Below the pieces are notes generated by a model. That model made no database searches, had not been told where the DNA came from, and saw only the letters and a list, made by a program, of their open reading frames with translations. From the NCBI RefSeq assembly GCF_000986865.1, contig NZ_LAVS01000026.1:1-64000 (forward strand): 64,000 nucleotides of DNA. Reading direction: 5' to 3'. Below are positions 16,025-25,127 of this stretch, in pieces. The position numbers were made by a program, and so were the translations under genes. The stretch comes from Rheinheimera mesophila. GTDB taxonomy: Bacteria; Pseudomonadota; Gammaproteobacteria; Enterobacterales; Alteromonadaceae. Positions within the stretch are counted from its first letter, which is position 1, and the number at the start of each line of letters is the position of its first letter.

Positions 16025-17347
16025 ATGAAAAATAAAGCCATAAAGCTGTTATCCAGCCTGTATATCCAAGTGTTACTCGCCATCAGTATTGGTATCTTTT
16101 TAGGCCATTTTTATCCGGAGCTTGGCACCGCCATGCAGCCTCTGGGTACCGCCTTTATCAAGCTGATTAAAATGATTATCGCGCCCATTATCTTTTGTAC
16201 CGTGGTGGTGGGTATAGCGGGTATGGAAGATATGAAAAAAGTGGGGAAAACCGGCGGCTACGCCCTGCTCTACTTTGAAATCGTCTCGACCATCGCTTTA
16301 GTGATCGGCTTAGTGGTGATTAATGTCGTCAAACCTGGCGTCGGTATGCATATAGATCCCGCCAGTCTCGACCAGCAATCCATCAGCAAATACACAGCGC
16401 CTGATCAAATGCACAGCACCACGGATTTTTTACTGAACGTGATCCCCAGCAGCGTATTTGATGCGTTCGCCCGCGGCGATATGTTGCAAGTGCTGTTTTT
16501 CTCTATCTTATTTGGTTTTGCCCTGCAGCGTTTAGGTGGGCGGCAAAATCTGATTTTTGGTTATGTCGAAAAAAGCTCTGAAGTGTTATTTGCCATAGTG
16601 CATATGTTGATGAAAGTGGCTCCTATCGGTGCTTTTGGCGCCATGGCCTTTACCATAGGTAAATACGGCATTGCGACTTTATGGTCGTTGGCTGGCTTGA
16701 TGGCGACCTTCTACATCACCTGCCTGTTGTTTATTTTTATCGTGCTGGGCGCTATTTGCCGCTACCACGGTTTTTCCATCAGCAAATTCATCCGTTACAT
16801 CAAAGAAGAATTACTGATTGTGTTGGGTACGTCGTCCTCTGAATCTGTGCTGCCACGCATGATGGCGAAACTGGAGAAGTTGGGTGCGACCAAGTCTACA
16901 GTAGGTTTGGTGATCCCAACAGGTTATTCCTTTAACCTCGACGGTACGGCGATTTATCTGACGATGGCCGCTGTATTTATCGCTCAGGCGACAGATACAC
17001 CGATGGATTTAACTCAGCAACTGACCCTCTTGGCAGTGTTACTGGTCACCTCCAAAGGGGCCGCTGGTGTCACAGGCAGCGGTTTTATTGTATTAGCTGC
17101 CACTTTAGCTTCGGTAGGCTCGGTGCCTGTGGCTGGCATAGCCTTGATCTTAGGCATAGACAGATTTATGTCTGAAGCCCGGGCTTTAACCAATCTGATA
17201 GGGAACGGAGTTGCAACTTTGGTGGTATCAAAATGGTGTGGTGAACTGGATATGGCGCAACTGGACAGAGAACTGGCCCAGGGAGCGACTACTGCAGAAA
17301 CCACTACGGCAGCCAACTCCGCGACTGCGGAGGTCCAGCATGGCTAA
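16025..17347 (+). CDS. dctA: C4-dicarboxylate:cation symporter DctA
   Basis: 440 residues, the usual DAACS-family length, with eight or so membrane segments. The hairpin and substrate region reads [13 protein letters not shown], then the [12 protein letters not shown] motif, [20 protein letters not shown], and [24 protein letters not shown], all hallmarks of glutamate/C4-dicarboxylate symporters. It imports succinate, fumarate and malate with protons or sodium across the inner membrane. A sigma-54 promoter and DctD-like boxes precede it. The porin gene overlaps its 3' end by 8 bases. Confidence 0.96.
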   Translation: MKNKAIKLLSSLYIQVLLAISIGIFLGHFYPELGTAMQPLGTAFIKLIKMIIAPIIFCTVVVGIAGMEDMKKVGKTGGYALLYFEIVSTIALVIGLVVINVVKPGVGMHIDPASLDQQSISKYTAPDQMHSTTDFLLNVIPSSVFDAFARGDMLQVLFFSILFGFALQRLGGRQNLIFGYVEKSSEVLFAIVHMLMKVAPIGAFGAMAFTIGKYGIATLWSLAGLMATFYITCLLFIFIVLGAICRYHGFSISKFIRYIKEELLIVLGTSSSESVLPRMMAKLEKLGATKSTVGLVIPTGYSFNLDGTAIYLTMAAVFIAQATDTPMDLTQQLTLLAVLLVTSKGAAGVTGSGFIVLAATLASVGSVPVAGIALILGIDRFMSEARALTNLIGNGVATLVVSKWCGELDMAQLDRELAQGATTAETTTAANSATAEVQHG

Positions 17348-18296
17348 GTCGTATTTAACTGCAGCTCTGTGTACTACTATTGCTTTGAGCCCTGCTGCCG
17401 ATGCTTTTGAATGGGATTGGTATGGCAAAGTTGAATTGCAGGCGCTGGACGTCGACAAGGGGTTATATCGTTATGCTGACCAGGGCCGTCAGATTGAAGC
17501 GCCATTTTCCCGCTTAGGTGTAAAAGCTAAACATCAAATCATGGATGGATTGGATGTTATTGCAGTGTATGAATGGCAAGTCAATGGCTTGGATGACGCC
17601 AATAAAGATCAGAGGCTAGGTTCCCGTAACACTTATATTGGGGTTGCTGGCACATATGGCGAGCTTGTGTTTGGCAAAAATGACACGAAGTTCAAAAAAT
17701 CAGAAGGCAAAATCGACTTGTTTAACGAGACAGTGGCTGATATCGCTCAAATTACACCAGGTCAGGACAGGCTTGAAAATGTGATTGGCTACCAGTCTCC
17801 GCTGATTGAGGGTTTTAACTTATCTGCCACCTACCAGACAGGGGCCAGTGACGAAACCGCCGGAGGTTATGATTGGGTGCTAGGCTATGGCGACCCTGCG
17901 TTAAAAAAATACCCGCTGTATCTGGCCTACGGCCGTGCGGACGAGCTGAATAACATCAGCGCCGAACGCTTGTTAGCGCAACTGCCGTTGTGGCAACTGG
18001 ATGGCGCTTTGCTTGCTGCAGGCTTGATGTATCAACACAGCGAACATCTGGTGCGCCATACACAAGGCGATGCCTGGCTGGCGCAATTGAGTTATCAGCG
18101 TGGCGACTGGACTTACAAATGGCAATGGCAAAAAGATGACAGCCAGACCCGCCACGCCGAAAAAGCCCGTCTGAACAATCTGGGGATAGATTATCAATGG
18201 CAAAACTATTTGACGGCTTACTTGCTTCTGTCCACACTCAAGTTTGAAACCGAACAAGACCACGCGGCCGCTTTGGGCCTTAAGTTCTTATTCTGA
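17340..18296 (+). CDS. Outer-membrane porin (Gram-negative general porin type)
   Basis: 318 residues from ATG 17340, with GGAGG six bases upstream inside the dctA 3' end; the longer frame from 17211 runs antiparallel to sense in dctA and is rejected. There is a signal peptide to about AADA, then alternating amphipathic beta-strands ([27 protein letters not shown] as in Gram-negative porins) and a C-terminal Phe (GLKFLF) needed for outer-membrane insertion. The overlap with dctA means both are made together, which suggests that it lets dicarboxylates through the outer membrane. Specificity is inference. Confidence 0.88.
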   Translation: MAKSYLTAALCTTIALSPAADAFEWDWYGKVELQALDVDKGLYRYADQGRQIEAPFSRLGVKAKHQIMDGLDVIAVYEWQVNGLDDANKDQRLGSRNTYIGVAGTYGELVFGKNDTKFKKSEGKIDLFNETVADIAQITPGQDRLENVIGYQSPLIEGFNLSATYQTGASDETAGGYDWVLGYGDPALKKYPLYLAYGRADELNNISAERLLAQLPLWQLDGALLAAGLMYQHSEHLVRHTQGDAWLAQLSYQRGDWTYKWQWQKDDSQTRHAEKARLNNLGIDYQWQNYLTAYLLLSTLKFETEQDHAAALGLKFLF

Positions 18297-18340
18297 ACAG
18301 ACCGGAGCTAAGCTCCGATTGCTTTTGCTAAGGTATCATT

Positions 18341-19759
18341 ATGTCTAGTGTCACCAGCCGTTTGCTTTTACTCTGCGGCCCTTTATTACTTTTAGTCACC
18401 GCTCTGTTGCCTCCTCCATCCGCACAAATGACTCAGGCCGCCTGGATGGTCACAGGCTTAATGGCCTGGATGGTGCTTTGGTGGATCAGCGAAGTTGTGC
18501 CTATTCCTGTCACTTCCTTGCTGCCGATGATTTTTATTCCACTGCTTGGGATCGACAAGCTGGACGCAGCCACCTCGCCTTATGCACATCCACTGATATT
18601 TTTATTTTTCGGCGGTTTTTTCCTGTCTATTGCAATGGAGAAAACCAATTTACATCAGCGTATTGCATTAAAGGCCTTGTCTCTGGTCGGGACAGCTCCG
18701 GGATTACAAATCGCGGCCCTGATGGGCGTGACCGCGTTTTTGTCGATGTGGATGTCTAATACAGCCACGGCCGTGATGATGTTGCCTATCGGTTTGTCGA
18801 TTATCGCTATGGCCAATGCGTCAACCCAAGACCAGTTTGGCAAAGCCGTGTTATTAGGAATTGCCTACAGTGCCAGTATTGGCGGTATCGCTACCCTGAT
18901 AGGAACACCACCGAATGCATTATTAGCCGCTTATTTGTCAAAAAGTTATGGTATTCAAATCAGCTTTGCCGATTGGATGGTTCTGGGTGTGCCTTTGGCA
19001 CTGACTATGCTGATTATTTGTTGGCTCTGGCTGACAAAAATACATTTTCGGATGCCGAAAACAGAAGCCAGTCTGAATGATACGCCAGCCCAGTTAAAAG
19101 CTTTGGGCCTGATGTCGCGTTCACAAAAACTGGTGCTGCTGGTATTTGCGCTGGCCGCTTTCAGTTGGATCAGTCAGCAATGGTTGGTGAAATGGACTGG
19201 ATTACCCATCAGCGATACAGTGATCGCACTGTGCGCCGCAGCTTTACTATTTTTATTGCCCGGAGAAAAAGGCTCTGACACAGCCTTGTTGGAATGGAAA
19301 GACAGTCAGAACCTGCCCTGGGGCGTGTTATTGCTATTTGGTGGTGGTTTGACTATGGCCGATCAGATCCAAAAAACCGGTGTATCTGAACTTTTAGCGC
19401 AACAACTGCAGTTATTGCAGGGGGTGCCCGCTATTCTGCTGCTACTCGCCGTCACCAGTCTGATTATTTTCCTGACCGAAGTGACCAGCAATACCGCCAC
19501 CGCAGCAGCTTTTCTGCCGCTTTTAGGCCCTGTCGCCGTTTCTATGGAATTGTCACCGCTGTATTTAGTGGTCCCTGCCGCCTTAGCCGCTAGCTTTGCC
19601 TTTATGCTGCCAGTGGCAACACCGCCCAACGCTATAGTGTTTGCATCAGGTAAGTTACAAATCAAAGATATGGTCAGAGCAGGTTTAGTATTAAATCTAC
19701 TTGGTATAGCGGCGATTAGCCTATTCAGTTTATGGTTAGGGCCACAACTGGCGGGTTAA
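18341..19759 (+). CDS. DASS/SLC13-family anion transporter (probable dicarboxylate)
   Basis: 472 residues with about 11-12 hydrophobic segments. Both SNT substrate/sodium motifs of the divalent anion:sodium symporter family are present (MSNTATAVMMLPIG and TSNTATAAAFLPLLGP), as is GTPPNALLAAYL. It is probably an inner-membrane transporter for succinate-like dicarboxylates, judged from the family and the dct neighbours. It follows the porin gene by 44 bases, with a small hairpin (CGGAGC TAA GCTCCG, 18303-18317) between them, so it may be in the same operon at reduced level. A strong terminator follows. Confidence 0.92.
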   Translation: MSSVTSRLLLLCGPLLLLVTALLPPPSAQMTQAAWMVTGLMAWMVLWWISEVVPIPVTSLLPMIFIPLLGIDKLDAATSPYAHPLIFLFFGGFFLSIAMEKTNLHQRIALKALSLVGTAPGLQIAALMGVTAFLSMWMSNTATAVMMLPIGLSIIAMANASTQDQFGKAVLLGIAYSASIGGIATLIGTPPNALLAAYLSKSYGIQISFADWMVLGVPLALTMLIICWLWLTKIHFRMPKTEASLNDTPAQLKALGLMSRSQKLVLLVFALAAFSWISQQWLVKWTGLPISDTVIALCAAALLFLLPGEKGSDTALLEWKDSQNLPWGVLLLFGGGLTMADQIQKTGVSELLAQQLQLLQGVPAILLLLAVTSLIIFLTEVTSNTATAAAFLPLLGPVAVSMELSPLYLVVPAALAASFAFMLPVATPPNAIVFASGKLQIKDMVRAGLVLNLLGIAAISLFSLWLGPQLAG

Positions 19760-19776
19760 CTGTCAGAGGTTCAAGT

Positions 19777-19797
19777 AAGCGGCTCAGGCCGCTTTTT
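19777..19797 (+). terminator. Terminator after the dicarboxylate locus
   Basis: The stem AAGCGGC / GCCGCTT with loop TCAG runs into five T, 17 bases past the DASS transporter stop. It closes the dct locus. Confidence 0.78.
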
Positions 19798-19834
19798 GAC
19801 CCGCTTAGATCTAATAAAGTGCTGTAAGAGAAAA

Positions 19835-19862
19835 AGCAAAAAGCAGCTTGATAGCTGCTTTT
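19835..19862 (-). terminator. Terminator of the tRNA operon
   Basis: On the minus strand the stem AAGCAGC / GCTGCTT (loop TATCAA) is followed by T-rich sequence, just beyond the 3' end of the last tRNA-Gly. Confidence 0.72.
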
Positions 19863-19870
19863 CTTGAATT

Positions 19871-19946
19871 TGGAGCGGGCAACGAGGCTCGAACTCGTGA
19901 CCTCGACCTTGGCAAGGTCGCGCTCTACCAACTGAGCTATGCCCGC
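19871..19946 (-). tRNA. tRNA-Gly(GCC), second copy
   Basis: 76 bases including an encoded CCA. The acceptor arm is GCGGGCA/TGCCCGC, the anticodon loop is TTGCCAA, and the T-loop is TTCGAGC. It is identical in sequence to the copy at 20254-20329. It is the last gene of a four-tRNA operon. Confidence 0.97.
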
Positions 19947-20019
19947 TTAGGCATTTTGCAGATAACAATCTGCTTTGGTATTTTATGTGTTAGCTCATCT
20001 CTTGCTATTAGCTGTGAGA

Positions 20020-20106
20020 TGGTGCCCGGGGCCGGACTTGAACCGGCACGCCCTTTCGAGCGAGGGATTTTAAATCCCTTGTGTCTACCGATTTCACCAC
20101 CCGGGC
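20020..20106 (-). tRNA. tRNA-Leu(TAA)
   Basis: 87 bases with a long variable arm, as expected for leucine. The acceptor is GCCCGGG/CCCGGGC, CCA is encoded, and the anticodon stem-loop AGGGA TTTAAAA TCCCT gives anticodon TAA. Confidence 0.96.
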
Positions 20107-20164
20107 AAACACTTTACTATTTTGCATTACAGCCAACAGCATTTCATCGTAAACCGACGTTAAA

Positions 20165-20238
20165 TGGAGGCGGGTCCCGGAGTCGAACCGAGGTGGACGG
20201 ATTTGCAATCCGCTGCATGGCCACTCTGCCAACCCGCC
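20165..20238 (-). tRNA. tRNA-Cys(GCA)
   Basis: 74 bases with encoded CCA. The acceptor is GGCGGGT/ACCCGCC and the anticodon loop TTGCAAA gives GCA. The Gly-Cys-Leu order next to pgsA is the same as E. coli glyW-cysT-leuZ. Confidence 0.96.
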
Positions 20239-20253
20239 ATCTGGCGTACAACT

Positions 20254-20329
20254 TGGAGCGGGCAACGAGGCTCGAACTCGTGACCTCGACCTTGGCAAGG
20301 TCGCGCTCTACCAACTGAGCTATGCCCGC
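20254..20329 (-). tRNA. tRNA-Gly(GCC), first copy
   Basis: 76 bases with encoded CCA and anticodon GCC. It is the promoter-proximal gene of the operon and is identical to the copy at 19871-19946. Confidence 0.97.
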
Positions 20330-20362
20330 TTCACACTGGCCATTCGCCGTAACACGAGACGC

Positions 20363-20390
20363 ATTCTACTGGTTTATGCTTTTACGTCAA
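20363..20390 (-). promoter_or_regulatory. Promoter of the tRNA operon
   Basis: On the minus strand TTGACG (20385-20390) and TAGAAT (20363-20368) are 16 bases apart, followed by the GC-rich GCGTCTCG. A GC-rich discriminator of this kind is typical of stringently controlled stable-RNA promoters. The first tRNA starts about 33 bases downstream of the -10. Confidence 0.65.
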
Positions 20391-20462
20391 CCACAAATTT
20401 ATGCTTTTAAATTCGTTTGCTCAAAAAGTAGCTGCACTGCTGATTTTGCAAACTTTTTCCGT

Positions 20463-21005
20463 TTATTTACTCAGCGCTGGCCAGGATGCTTTTAAGTACA
20501 CCAACATAGACCAGACCGTTAATAACGTAGCGATATACAGCAATGCCATACTCAGATCGGTCAGCCAGTCGACCGGTTGCCAAATTAAACCAATTAACGC
20601 CAGCATCTGAGCTGCAGTCTTGTATTTGCCCACCTCAGACACCGCCACCTGAGCCCGCTGGCCCAGGCCCGCCATCCATTCCCGCAAGGCCGAAATTAAA
20701 ATTTCACGGCTGATCATAATAAAAGCCGGAATAGTCACCCACAGGGTTTGCATATCCACAGCTATTAACACCAAGGCGGCAGCCACCATTAGTTTGTCGG
20801 CAACAGGGTCTAAGAATGCGCCAAAAGGTGTCATTAATTGCATTCTACGTGCGATATAGCCGTCCAGCATATCTGTGATAGCGGCGAACCAAAAGGCAAA
20901 AGCAGCCAAAAAACGGGCGTGTTCCAGTTCAGAGTAGAAGCAGAATAGACAAACCGGGATCAAACACAATCGGAACAGAGTCAACAGATTTGGAATATTC
21001 CACAT
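20463..21005 (-). CDS. pgsA: CDP-diacylglycerol-glycerol-3-phosphate 3-phosphatidyltransferase
   Basis: 180 residues from ATG 21005 (MWNIPNLLTLFRLCLIP); a GTG at 21029 adds 8 residues that the family lacks. The CDP-alcohol phosphotransferase motif D-G-x2-A-R-x8-G-x3-D-x3-D is present as DMLDGYIARRMQLMTPFGAF followed by LDPVADK. It has several membrane segments. It makes phosphatidylglycerophosphate, the precursor of phosphatidylglycerol and cardiolipin, in the inner membrane. It follows uvrC closely on the same strand, as in E. coli, and is followed by the tRNA operon. Confidence 0.95.
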   Translation of the reverse strand: MWNIPNLLTLFRLCLIPVCLFCFYSELEHARFLAAFAFWFAAITDMLDGYIARRMQLMTPFGAFLDPVADKLMVAAALVLIAVDMQTLWVTIPAFIMISREILISALREWMAGLGQRAQVAVSEVGKYKTAAQMLALIGLIWQPVDWLTDLSMALLYIATLLTVWSMLVYLKASWPALSK

Positions 21006-21035
21006 AACACTACGTCTCAAAGTCGGCACAAATTT

Positions 21036-22850
21036 TTAGTTATTGTGACATGCCTGGTAAATCTTTTCGGCCTGTTGCCTGGAAATTCCCGGTACTGTCG
21101 CGAGTTCGTCCACCGAAGCCTGCATCACGCCATGCAAACCTCCGAGGTATTGTAACAAAGCTTGTCGGCGTTTCTCACCTACTCCATCGATATTTTCTAA
21201 CGGGCTTTTGATAATGGCTTTACCGCGTTTATTGCGATGGCCGGTAATGGCAAAACGGTGTGCCTCGTCGCGGATTTGTTGAATCAAATGCAAAGCCGGT
21301 GATTCAGAGGGTAAGGAGAAGCCTGCCGGGTTATCCGGTAAAATTAAGGTCTCTAAACCAGGCTTACGACTAGTGCCTTTGGCTACCCCAACCAATAACG
21401 GCTTTTTCGTAAAAGGCCAGTCAGTGAAAAAATTGATCGCTTGTGTTAACTGGCCCTGACCACCGTCTATTAAAATCAAATCCGGAATACGGCTTTCATC
21501 CGTCAGCTTGCCATAGCGTTTATTCAGGGCAAATAACATGGCGGCATAATCATCACCTGGGGTAATGCCTTCGACATTAAAACGGCGGTATTCGCTTTTG
21601 TTTGGCCCCTGCCCGTCAAACACCACACAAGAGGCAATAGTCGACTGCCCCATGGTATGACTGATATCAAAGCATTCCATCCTTTCTAACAACTCAAGCT
21701 TGAGTGTCTGTCTGAGCTCACGGTAACGGACTGCGACTTGTTCTTTCACCGAAAGCTTAGTGGCCGCCGCCAGTTGGGCATTTTTTTGCGCCAGGGCCAG
21801 ATAGCGGGCTTTTTCGCCGCGTTTGGCATAGACAAAACTGACTTTACGCTGTGCTAATTCACCGATGGCCTGGGCAAGCTGCTCGTCATCTGCGATTTGT
21901 TCACTTAAAACCAGCTCCTTGGGCACCATTTGGCCACCGGCACCGCTTAAATAAAACTGCGCTAAAAAGGACGGTAGAATTTCTTCAGGATCAGAACCCG
22001 CAGGCACTTTCGGGAAAAAGTTTTTACTGCCCAGCACTTTGTGATCGCGAACAAAAAGTACATGGATACAAGCCACACCGTGCGACCATTCCAGTGCTAT
22101 CACATCCATCTCTTCGTGATCACCGCTGACGTATTGTTGCTCCTGGACTTTACGTAAACTGATGATCTGATCACGAAACTGCGCCGCTTTTTCAAAGGCC
22201 ATTTCGCTGCTGGCCTGTTCCATCTGCTGCACCAGTTGTTCAATCAACTGCTGACTTTTGCCAGATAAAAACAGTGAGGTGTTTTTCACCTGAGCGGCAT
22301 AGTCTTCGTCAGAGATTTTTCCCACACAAGGCGCAGAACAGAGTTTCAACTGGTATTGCAGGCAAGGCCTGGTTCGGGCGCGGTAAAAGCCGTCCTCACA
22401 CTGGCGAATAGGAAACACTTTTTGCAGCAGCTTTAAGCTTTGCCAGACCGCGCCAGCACTAGGATAAGGGCCAAAATACTGTCCCTCCACTTTACGGGGG
22501 CCGCGATGTGCGCTGATGCGGGGATGTTTATGGTTGGTGATCAAGATAAATGGATAAGATTTATCGTCCCTGAGCAAAATATTGTATTTCGGCAGGTACT
22601 GTTTGATCAGGTTATTTTCTAAGATCAGCGCTTCGGTTTCGCTTTGGGTGACGGTCAGTTCCACACTATGGATGTGACTGACCAAAGCCCTGGTTTTACT
22701 GCCGGACACATTCTGGCGGAAATAACTGGATAAACGCTTTTTCAGATCCTTGGCTTTACCGACGTAAATCACTGTCTCTTTCTGATCCAGCATACGATAA
22801 ACACCAGGTAAATGAGGCGCAGTTTTCAGAAAGCTCTTGGCATCAAACAT
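21036..22850 (-). CDS. uvrC: Excinuclease ABC subunit C
   Basis: 604 residues, close to E. coli. The N-terminal GIY-YIG nuclease domain (GVYRMLDQKETVIYVGKAKDL) makes the 3' incision. A UVR motif for UvrB contact lies near residue 210, and an RNase H-like domain (ECFDISHTMGQ, then PDLILIDGGQGQL) makes the 5' incision. Two helix-hairpin-helix motifs are at the end (IDGVGEKRRQALL, VPGISRQQAEKIY). It acts with UvrA and UvrB in nucleotide excision repair. It lies between uvrY and pgsA, an arrangement conserved in Gammaproteobacteria. Confidence 0.97.
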   Translation of the reverse strand: MFDAKSFLKTAPHLPGVYRMLDQKETVIYVGKAKDLKKRLSSYFRQNVSGSKTRALVSHIHSVELTVTQSETEALILENNLIKQYLPKYNILLRDDKSYPFILITNHKHPRISAHRGPRKVEGQYFGPYPSAGAVWQSLKLLQKVFPIRQCEDGFYRARTRPCLQYQLKLCSAPCVGKISDEDYAAQVKNTSLFLSGKSQQLIEQLVQQMEQASSEMAFEKAAQFRDQIISLRKVQEQQYVSGDHEEMDVIALEWSHGVACIHVLFVRDHKVLGSKNFFPKVPAGSDPEEILPSFLAQFYLSGAGGQMVPKELVLSEQIADDEQLAQAIGELAQRKVSFVYAKRGEKARYLALAQKNAQLAAATKLSVKEQVAVRYRELRQTLKLELLERMECFDISHTMGQSTIASCVVFDGQGPNKSEYRRFNVEGITPGDDYAAMLFALNKRYGKLTDESRIPDLILIDGGQGQLTQAINFFTDWPFTKKPLLVGVAKGTSRKPGLETLILPDNPAGFSLPSESPALHLIQQIRDEAHRFAITGHRNKRGKAIIKSPLENIDGVGEKRRQALLQYLGGLHGVMQASVDELATVPGISRQQAEKIYQACHNN

Positions 22851-22874
22851 CGAATTTAAACATCATCAGGACAA

Positions 22875-23519
22875 TTACAACTTTGCAATATCAATCATGC
22901 CGTGGCGCAACGCCAGGTGGGTCAGCTCCACATCACCACTGATCGCCAGTTTTTCAAACATTCGGTAGCGATAGGAATTAACTGTTTTGGCGCTGACATT
23001 CAGTTGCTCTGCGATGTCATTGACCTTTTCGCCACGGGTGATCATCAACATGATCTGCATTTCACGGTCAGATAACTCTTCAAAAGGATTCTGGTTACTG
23101 CTGGTGACACGGCTCATCGCCATTTTTTGTGCGACTTCCCCTGAGATATAACGCTCCCCTGCATGCACTTTGCGTATGGCACTAACCATCTCAGAGGGCG
23201 CGGCATTTTTAGAAATAAAACCAGCAGCCCCTAATTGCATTACTTTGGTAGGGACAGGCTCTTCACAAGACACAGACAACGCCAGTACTTTGATGTCAGG
23301 ACAATAATGCAGAATACGTTTAGTGGCTGTCATACCGCCCATACCGGGCATATTCATATCCATTAACACCACATCCGGCGTTTGGGCACGGCAAAATTGA
23401 ATGGCCGCCTCTCCGGAAATGGCTTCGCCTATCACTTTGATACCACGTTCGTCCATTAGTATACGACTGATGCCGGTCCGAACCAGCTCGTGATCATCCA
23501 CTAATAACACATTTATCAA
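22875..23519 (-). CDS. uvrY: Two-component response regulator UvrY/GacA
   Basis: 214 residues. The receiver domain has DDHELVRTGISRIL at the start and phospho-acceptor Asp in VVLMDMNMPGMGG; the LuxR-type HTH is ELSDREMQIMLMITRGEKVNDIAEQLNVSAKTVNSYRYRMF (written here as the domain from about 150 to 190). GacA/UvrY partners the BarA kinase and turns on CsrB-type small RNAs, affecting carbon storage and motility. Identity rests on the sequence plus the conserved uvrY-uvrC pair, 24 bases apart. The cognate kinase is not in the window. Confidence 0.93.
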   Translation of the reverse strand: MINVLLVDDHELVRTGISRILMDERGIKVIGEAISGEAAIQFCRAQTPDVVLMDMNMPGMGGMTATKRILHYCPDIKVLALSVSCEEPVPTKVMQLGAAGFISKNAAPSEMVSAIRKVHAGERYISGEVAQKMAMSRVTSSNQNPFEELSDREMQIMLMITRGEKVNDIAEQLNVSAKTVNSYRYRMFEKLAISGDVELTHLALRHGMIDIAKL

Positions 23520-23696
23520 TTTGAACTCTCCGGGGCCAAAGTTATCGTCTCTAGTCTAGCTGTATTCTGCCTGAGCATAAAGCAGAGACAGGATAAAGCT
23601 CAAGCCCTTCAGCACAGAAAGCGACGAGTAGCAGGACCTTAGTGGAGAAAAAGCAGAAAAAACTTATAAACCAATGGGATAGCAAATTTTAGACAT

Positions 23697-23720
23697 AAAA
23701 AAACCACCTTGATGGTGGCT
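23697..23720 (-). terminator. Terminator of tRNA-Ser
   Basis: On the minus strand GCCACC-ATCAA-GGTGGT is followed by a run of T, directly after the tRNA-Ser 3' end. Confidence 0.77.
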
Positions 23721-23724
23721 TTAA

Positions 23725-23815
23725 TGGCGGAGGGGGAGAGATTCGAACTCTCGGAAGGCTATTAACCTTCGCCGGTTTTCAAGACCGGTGCATTAAACCG
23801 CTCTGCCACCCCTCC
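23725..23815 (-). tRNA. tRNA-Ser(TGA)
   Basis: 91 bases with a long variable arm and encoded CCA. The acceptor is GGAGGGG/CCCCTCC and the anticodon stem-loop CCGGT CTTGAAA ACCGG gives anticodon TGA. Confidence 0.96.
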
Positions 23816-23827
23816 GCGTTGGACGTC

Positions 23828-23856
23828 ATATTAGGGGGCCTGCATTTTTTTGTAAA
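23828..23856 (-). promoter_or_regulatory. Promoter of tRNA-Ser
   Basis: On the minus strand TTTACA (23851-23856) and TAATAT (23828-23833) are 17 bases apart, and the tRNA begins 12 bases after the -10. This is a strong consensus-like stable-RNA promoter. Confidence 0.68.
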
Positions 23857-24048
23857 GTGCTTTTCTATCGCTTTTCATTCGTTTGCTCAGCATTTGTGCA
23901 AAGTGGTCACTTTTTACTAGTTTACTGCCCCCTGGCACGCCATAAAGACCGAAATAACTGTTTACGCTGTAAGTAAATTGAACAAAACCTGACAGGCCTG
24001 CCACTGTTGATTACAATAGCGACACAACAGATCAGGACCTTCTCTGTC

Positions 24049-25062
24049 ATGAATAAAAAACGAATTTATGTCGCCTACACAGGCGGAACCATAGGTATGC
24101 AACAATCCAGCAATGGTTTTGTGCCTGTCCCGGGCTTTTTATCCGATACAGTTAAAAACATGCCGGAGTTTTACCGCTCAGAAATGCCGGAGTTTGATAT
24201 CCACGAATACCATCCGGTCATTGACTCGTCTGATATGACACCAGCCCACTGGTTGGAGATTGCCACTGACATTCAAAGTCATTATGCCGACTATGATGGT
24301 TTTGTCGTGCTGCACGGCACTGATACTATGGCTTATACCGCCTCAGCTTTATCTTTTATGCTGGAGGATTTAGCTAAACCTGTGATAGTCACAGGCTCAC
24401 AAATTCCACTGGCGCAATTGCGCTCCGATGGCCAGGTGAATTTACTCAATGCTTTGTATCTGGCGGCTTACTACCCTATCGCCGAAGTCGCATTATTTTT
24501 TAATAATAAATTGTTCAGAGGAAATCGCGCGACCAAGGCTGATGCAGATGGGTTTGACGCCTTTGCTTCTCCGAACTTTTCACCGCTGATTGAAGCTGGT
24601 ATCCATATCAATTTAATCGCTGGCCATTTGGCCTCAACCGCTGTGACCAAAGCCTTAAAAGTGGCACAGATCACCCCTCAGCCGATCAGCGTCGTGACTT
24701 TGTATCCCGGCATCAGTGCTGAAGTGATTAAGAATATGGCGGCCGCTCCGATCAAGGCGTTGATCATTAAATCTTATGGAGTGGGTAATGCACCACAGCA
24801 ACCAGAGCTGCTCGAAGCTCTGACGGAAGCCTCAAAACGTGGCACTATTATTGTCAACTGCACCCAGTGTTTTAAAGGCAAAGTGAATATGGGCGGCTAT
24901 GCCACAGGCAATGCGCTGCGGGCCTGCGGTGTGATCAGTGGCTACGATATGACACTCGAAGCGACCTTAACCAAACTGCATTATTTATTGAGCCAGCCTT
25001 TAAGCACTGAGCAGGTACGGCTTTTTATGCAACAAAGTTTGCGCGGAGAGTTAACTCTTTAA
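24049..25062 (+). CDS. ansA: L-asparaginase I, cytoplasmic type
   Basis: 337 residues from ATG 24049, preceded by AGGACC; the upstream in-frame TTG at 24007 adds non-conserved residues. The asparaginase motifs are YTGGTIGM (first catalytic Thr) and VVLHGTDTMAYTASALSF (second catalytic Thr-Asp pair). There is no signal peptide, and the length matches the AnsA type rather than the periplasmic high-affinity type. It hydrolyses asparagine to aspartate and ammonia. In E. coli ansA lies in the same broad neighbourhood as yeaC, msrB and gapA, which also occur in this window. Confidence 0.94.
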   Translation: MNKKRIYVAYTGGTIGMQQSSNGFVPVPGFLSDTVKNMPEFYRSEMPEFDIHEYHPVIDSSDMTPAHWLEIATDIQSHYADYDGFVVLHGTDTMAYTASALSFMLEDLAKPVIVTGSQIPLAQLRSDGQVNLLNALYLAAYYPIAEVALFFNNKLFRGNRATKADADGFDAFASPNFSPLIEAGIHINLIAGHLASTAVTKALKVAQITPQPISVVTLYPGISAEVIKNMAAAPIKALIIKSYGVGNAPQQPELLEALTEASKRGTIIVNCTQCFKGKVNMGGYATGNALRACGVISGYDMTLEATLTKLHYLLSQPLSTEQVRLFMQQSLRGELTL

Positions 25063-25083
25063 CAGGCCGTGAGTGCGGATACA

Positions 25084-25115
25084 ACAAAGCCAGCGAAAAC
25101 GCTGGCTTTGTTTTT
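25084..25115 (+). terminator. Strong terminator after ansA
   Basis: A 12-bp stem (ACAAAGCCAGCG / CGCTGGCTTTGT) with an AAAA loop runs into TTTTT. It lies 22 bases past the ansA stop and 13 bases from the end of the convergent DUF349 gene. Confidence 0.92.
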
Positions 25116-25127
25116 ATCCACCCGGAT

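Noticed and set aside
17211-17339. Upstream extension of the porin gene
   Set aside because: The extra residues are Trp/Arg-rich, overlap dctA in another frame and lie before a perfectly good signal peptide with GGAGG at its own start.
19848-20318. A 156-codon open frame across the tRNA genes
   Set aside because: It lies entirely over structured tRNA sequence; the tRNAs are certain and there is no ribosome site.
19871-20329. Identical tRNA-Gly copies as attachment sites of an integrated element
   Set aside because: The interval between the copies contains only tRNA-Leu and tRNA-Cys; there is no integrase or foreign sequence.
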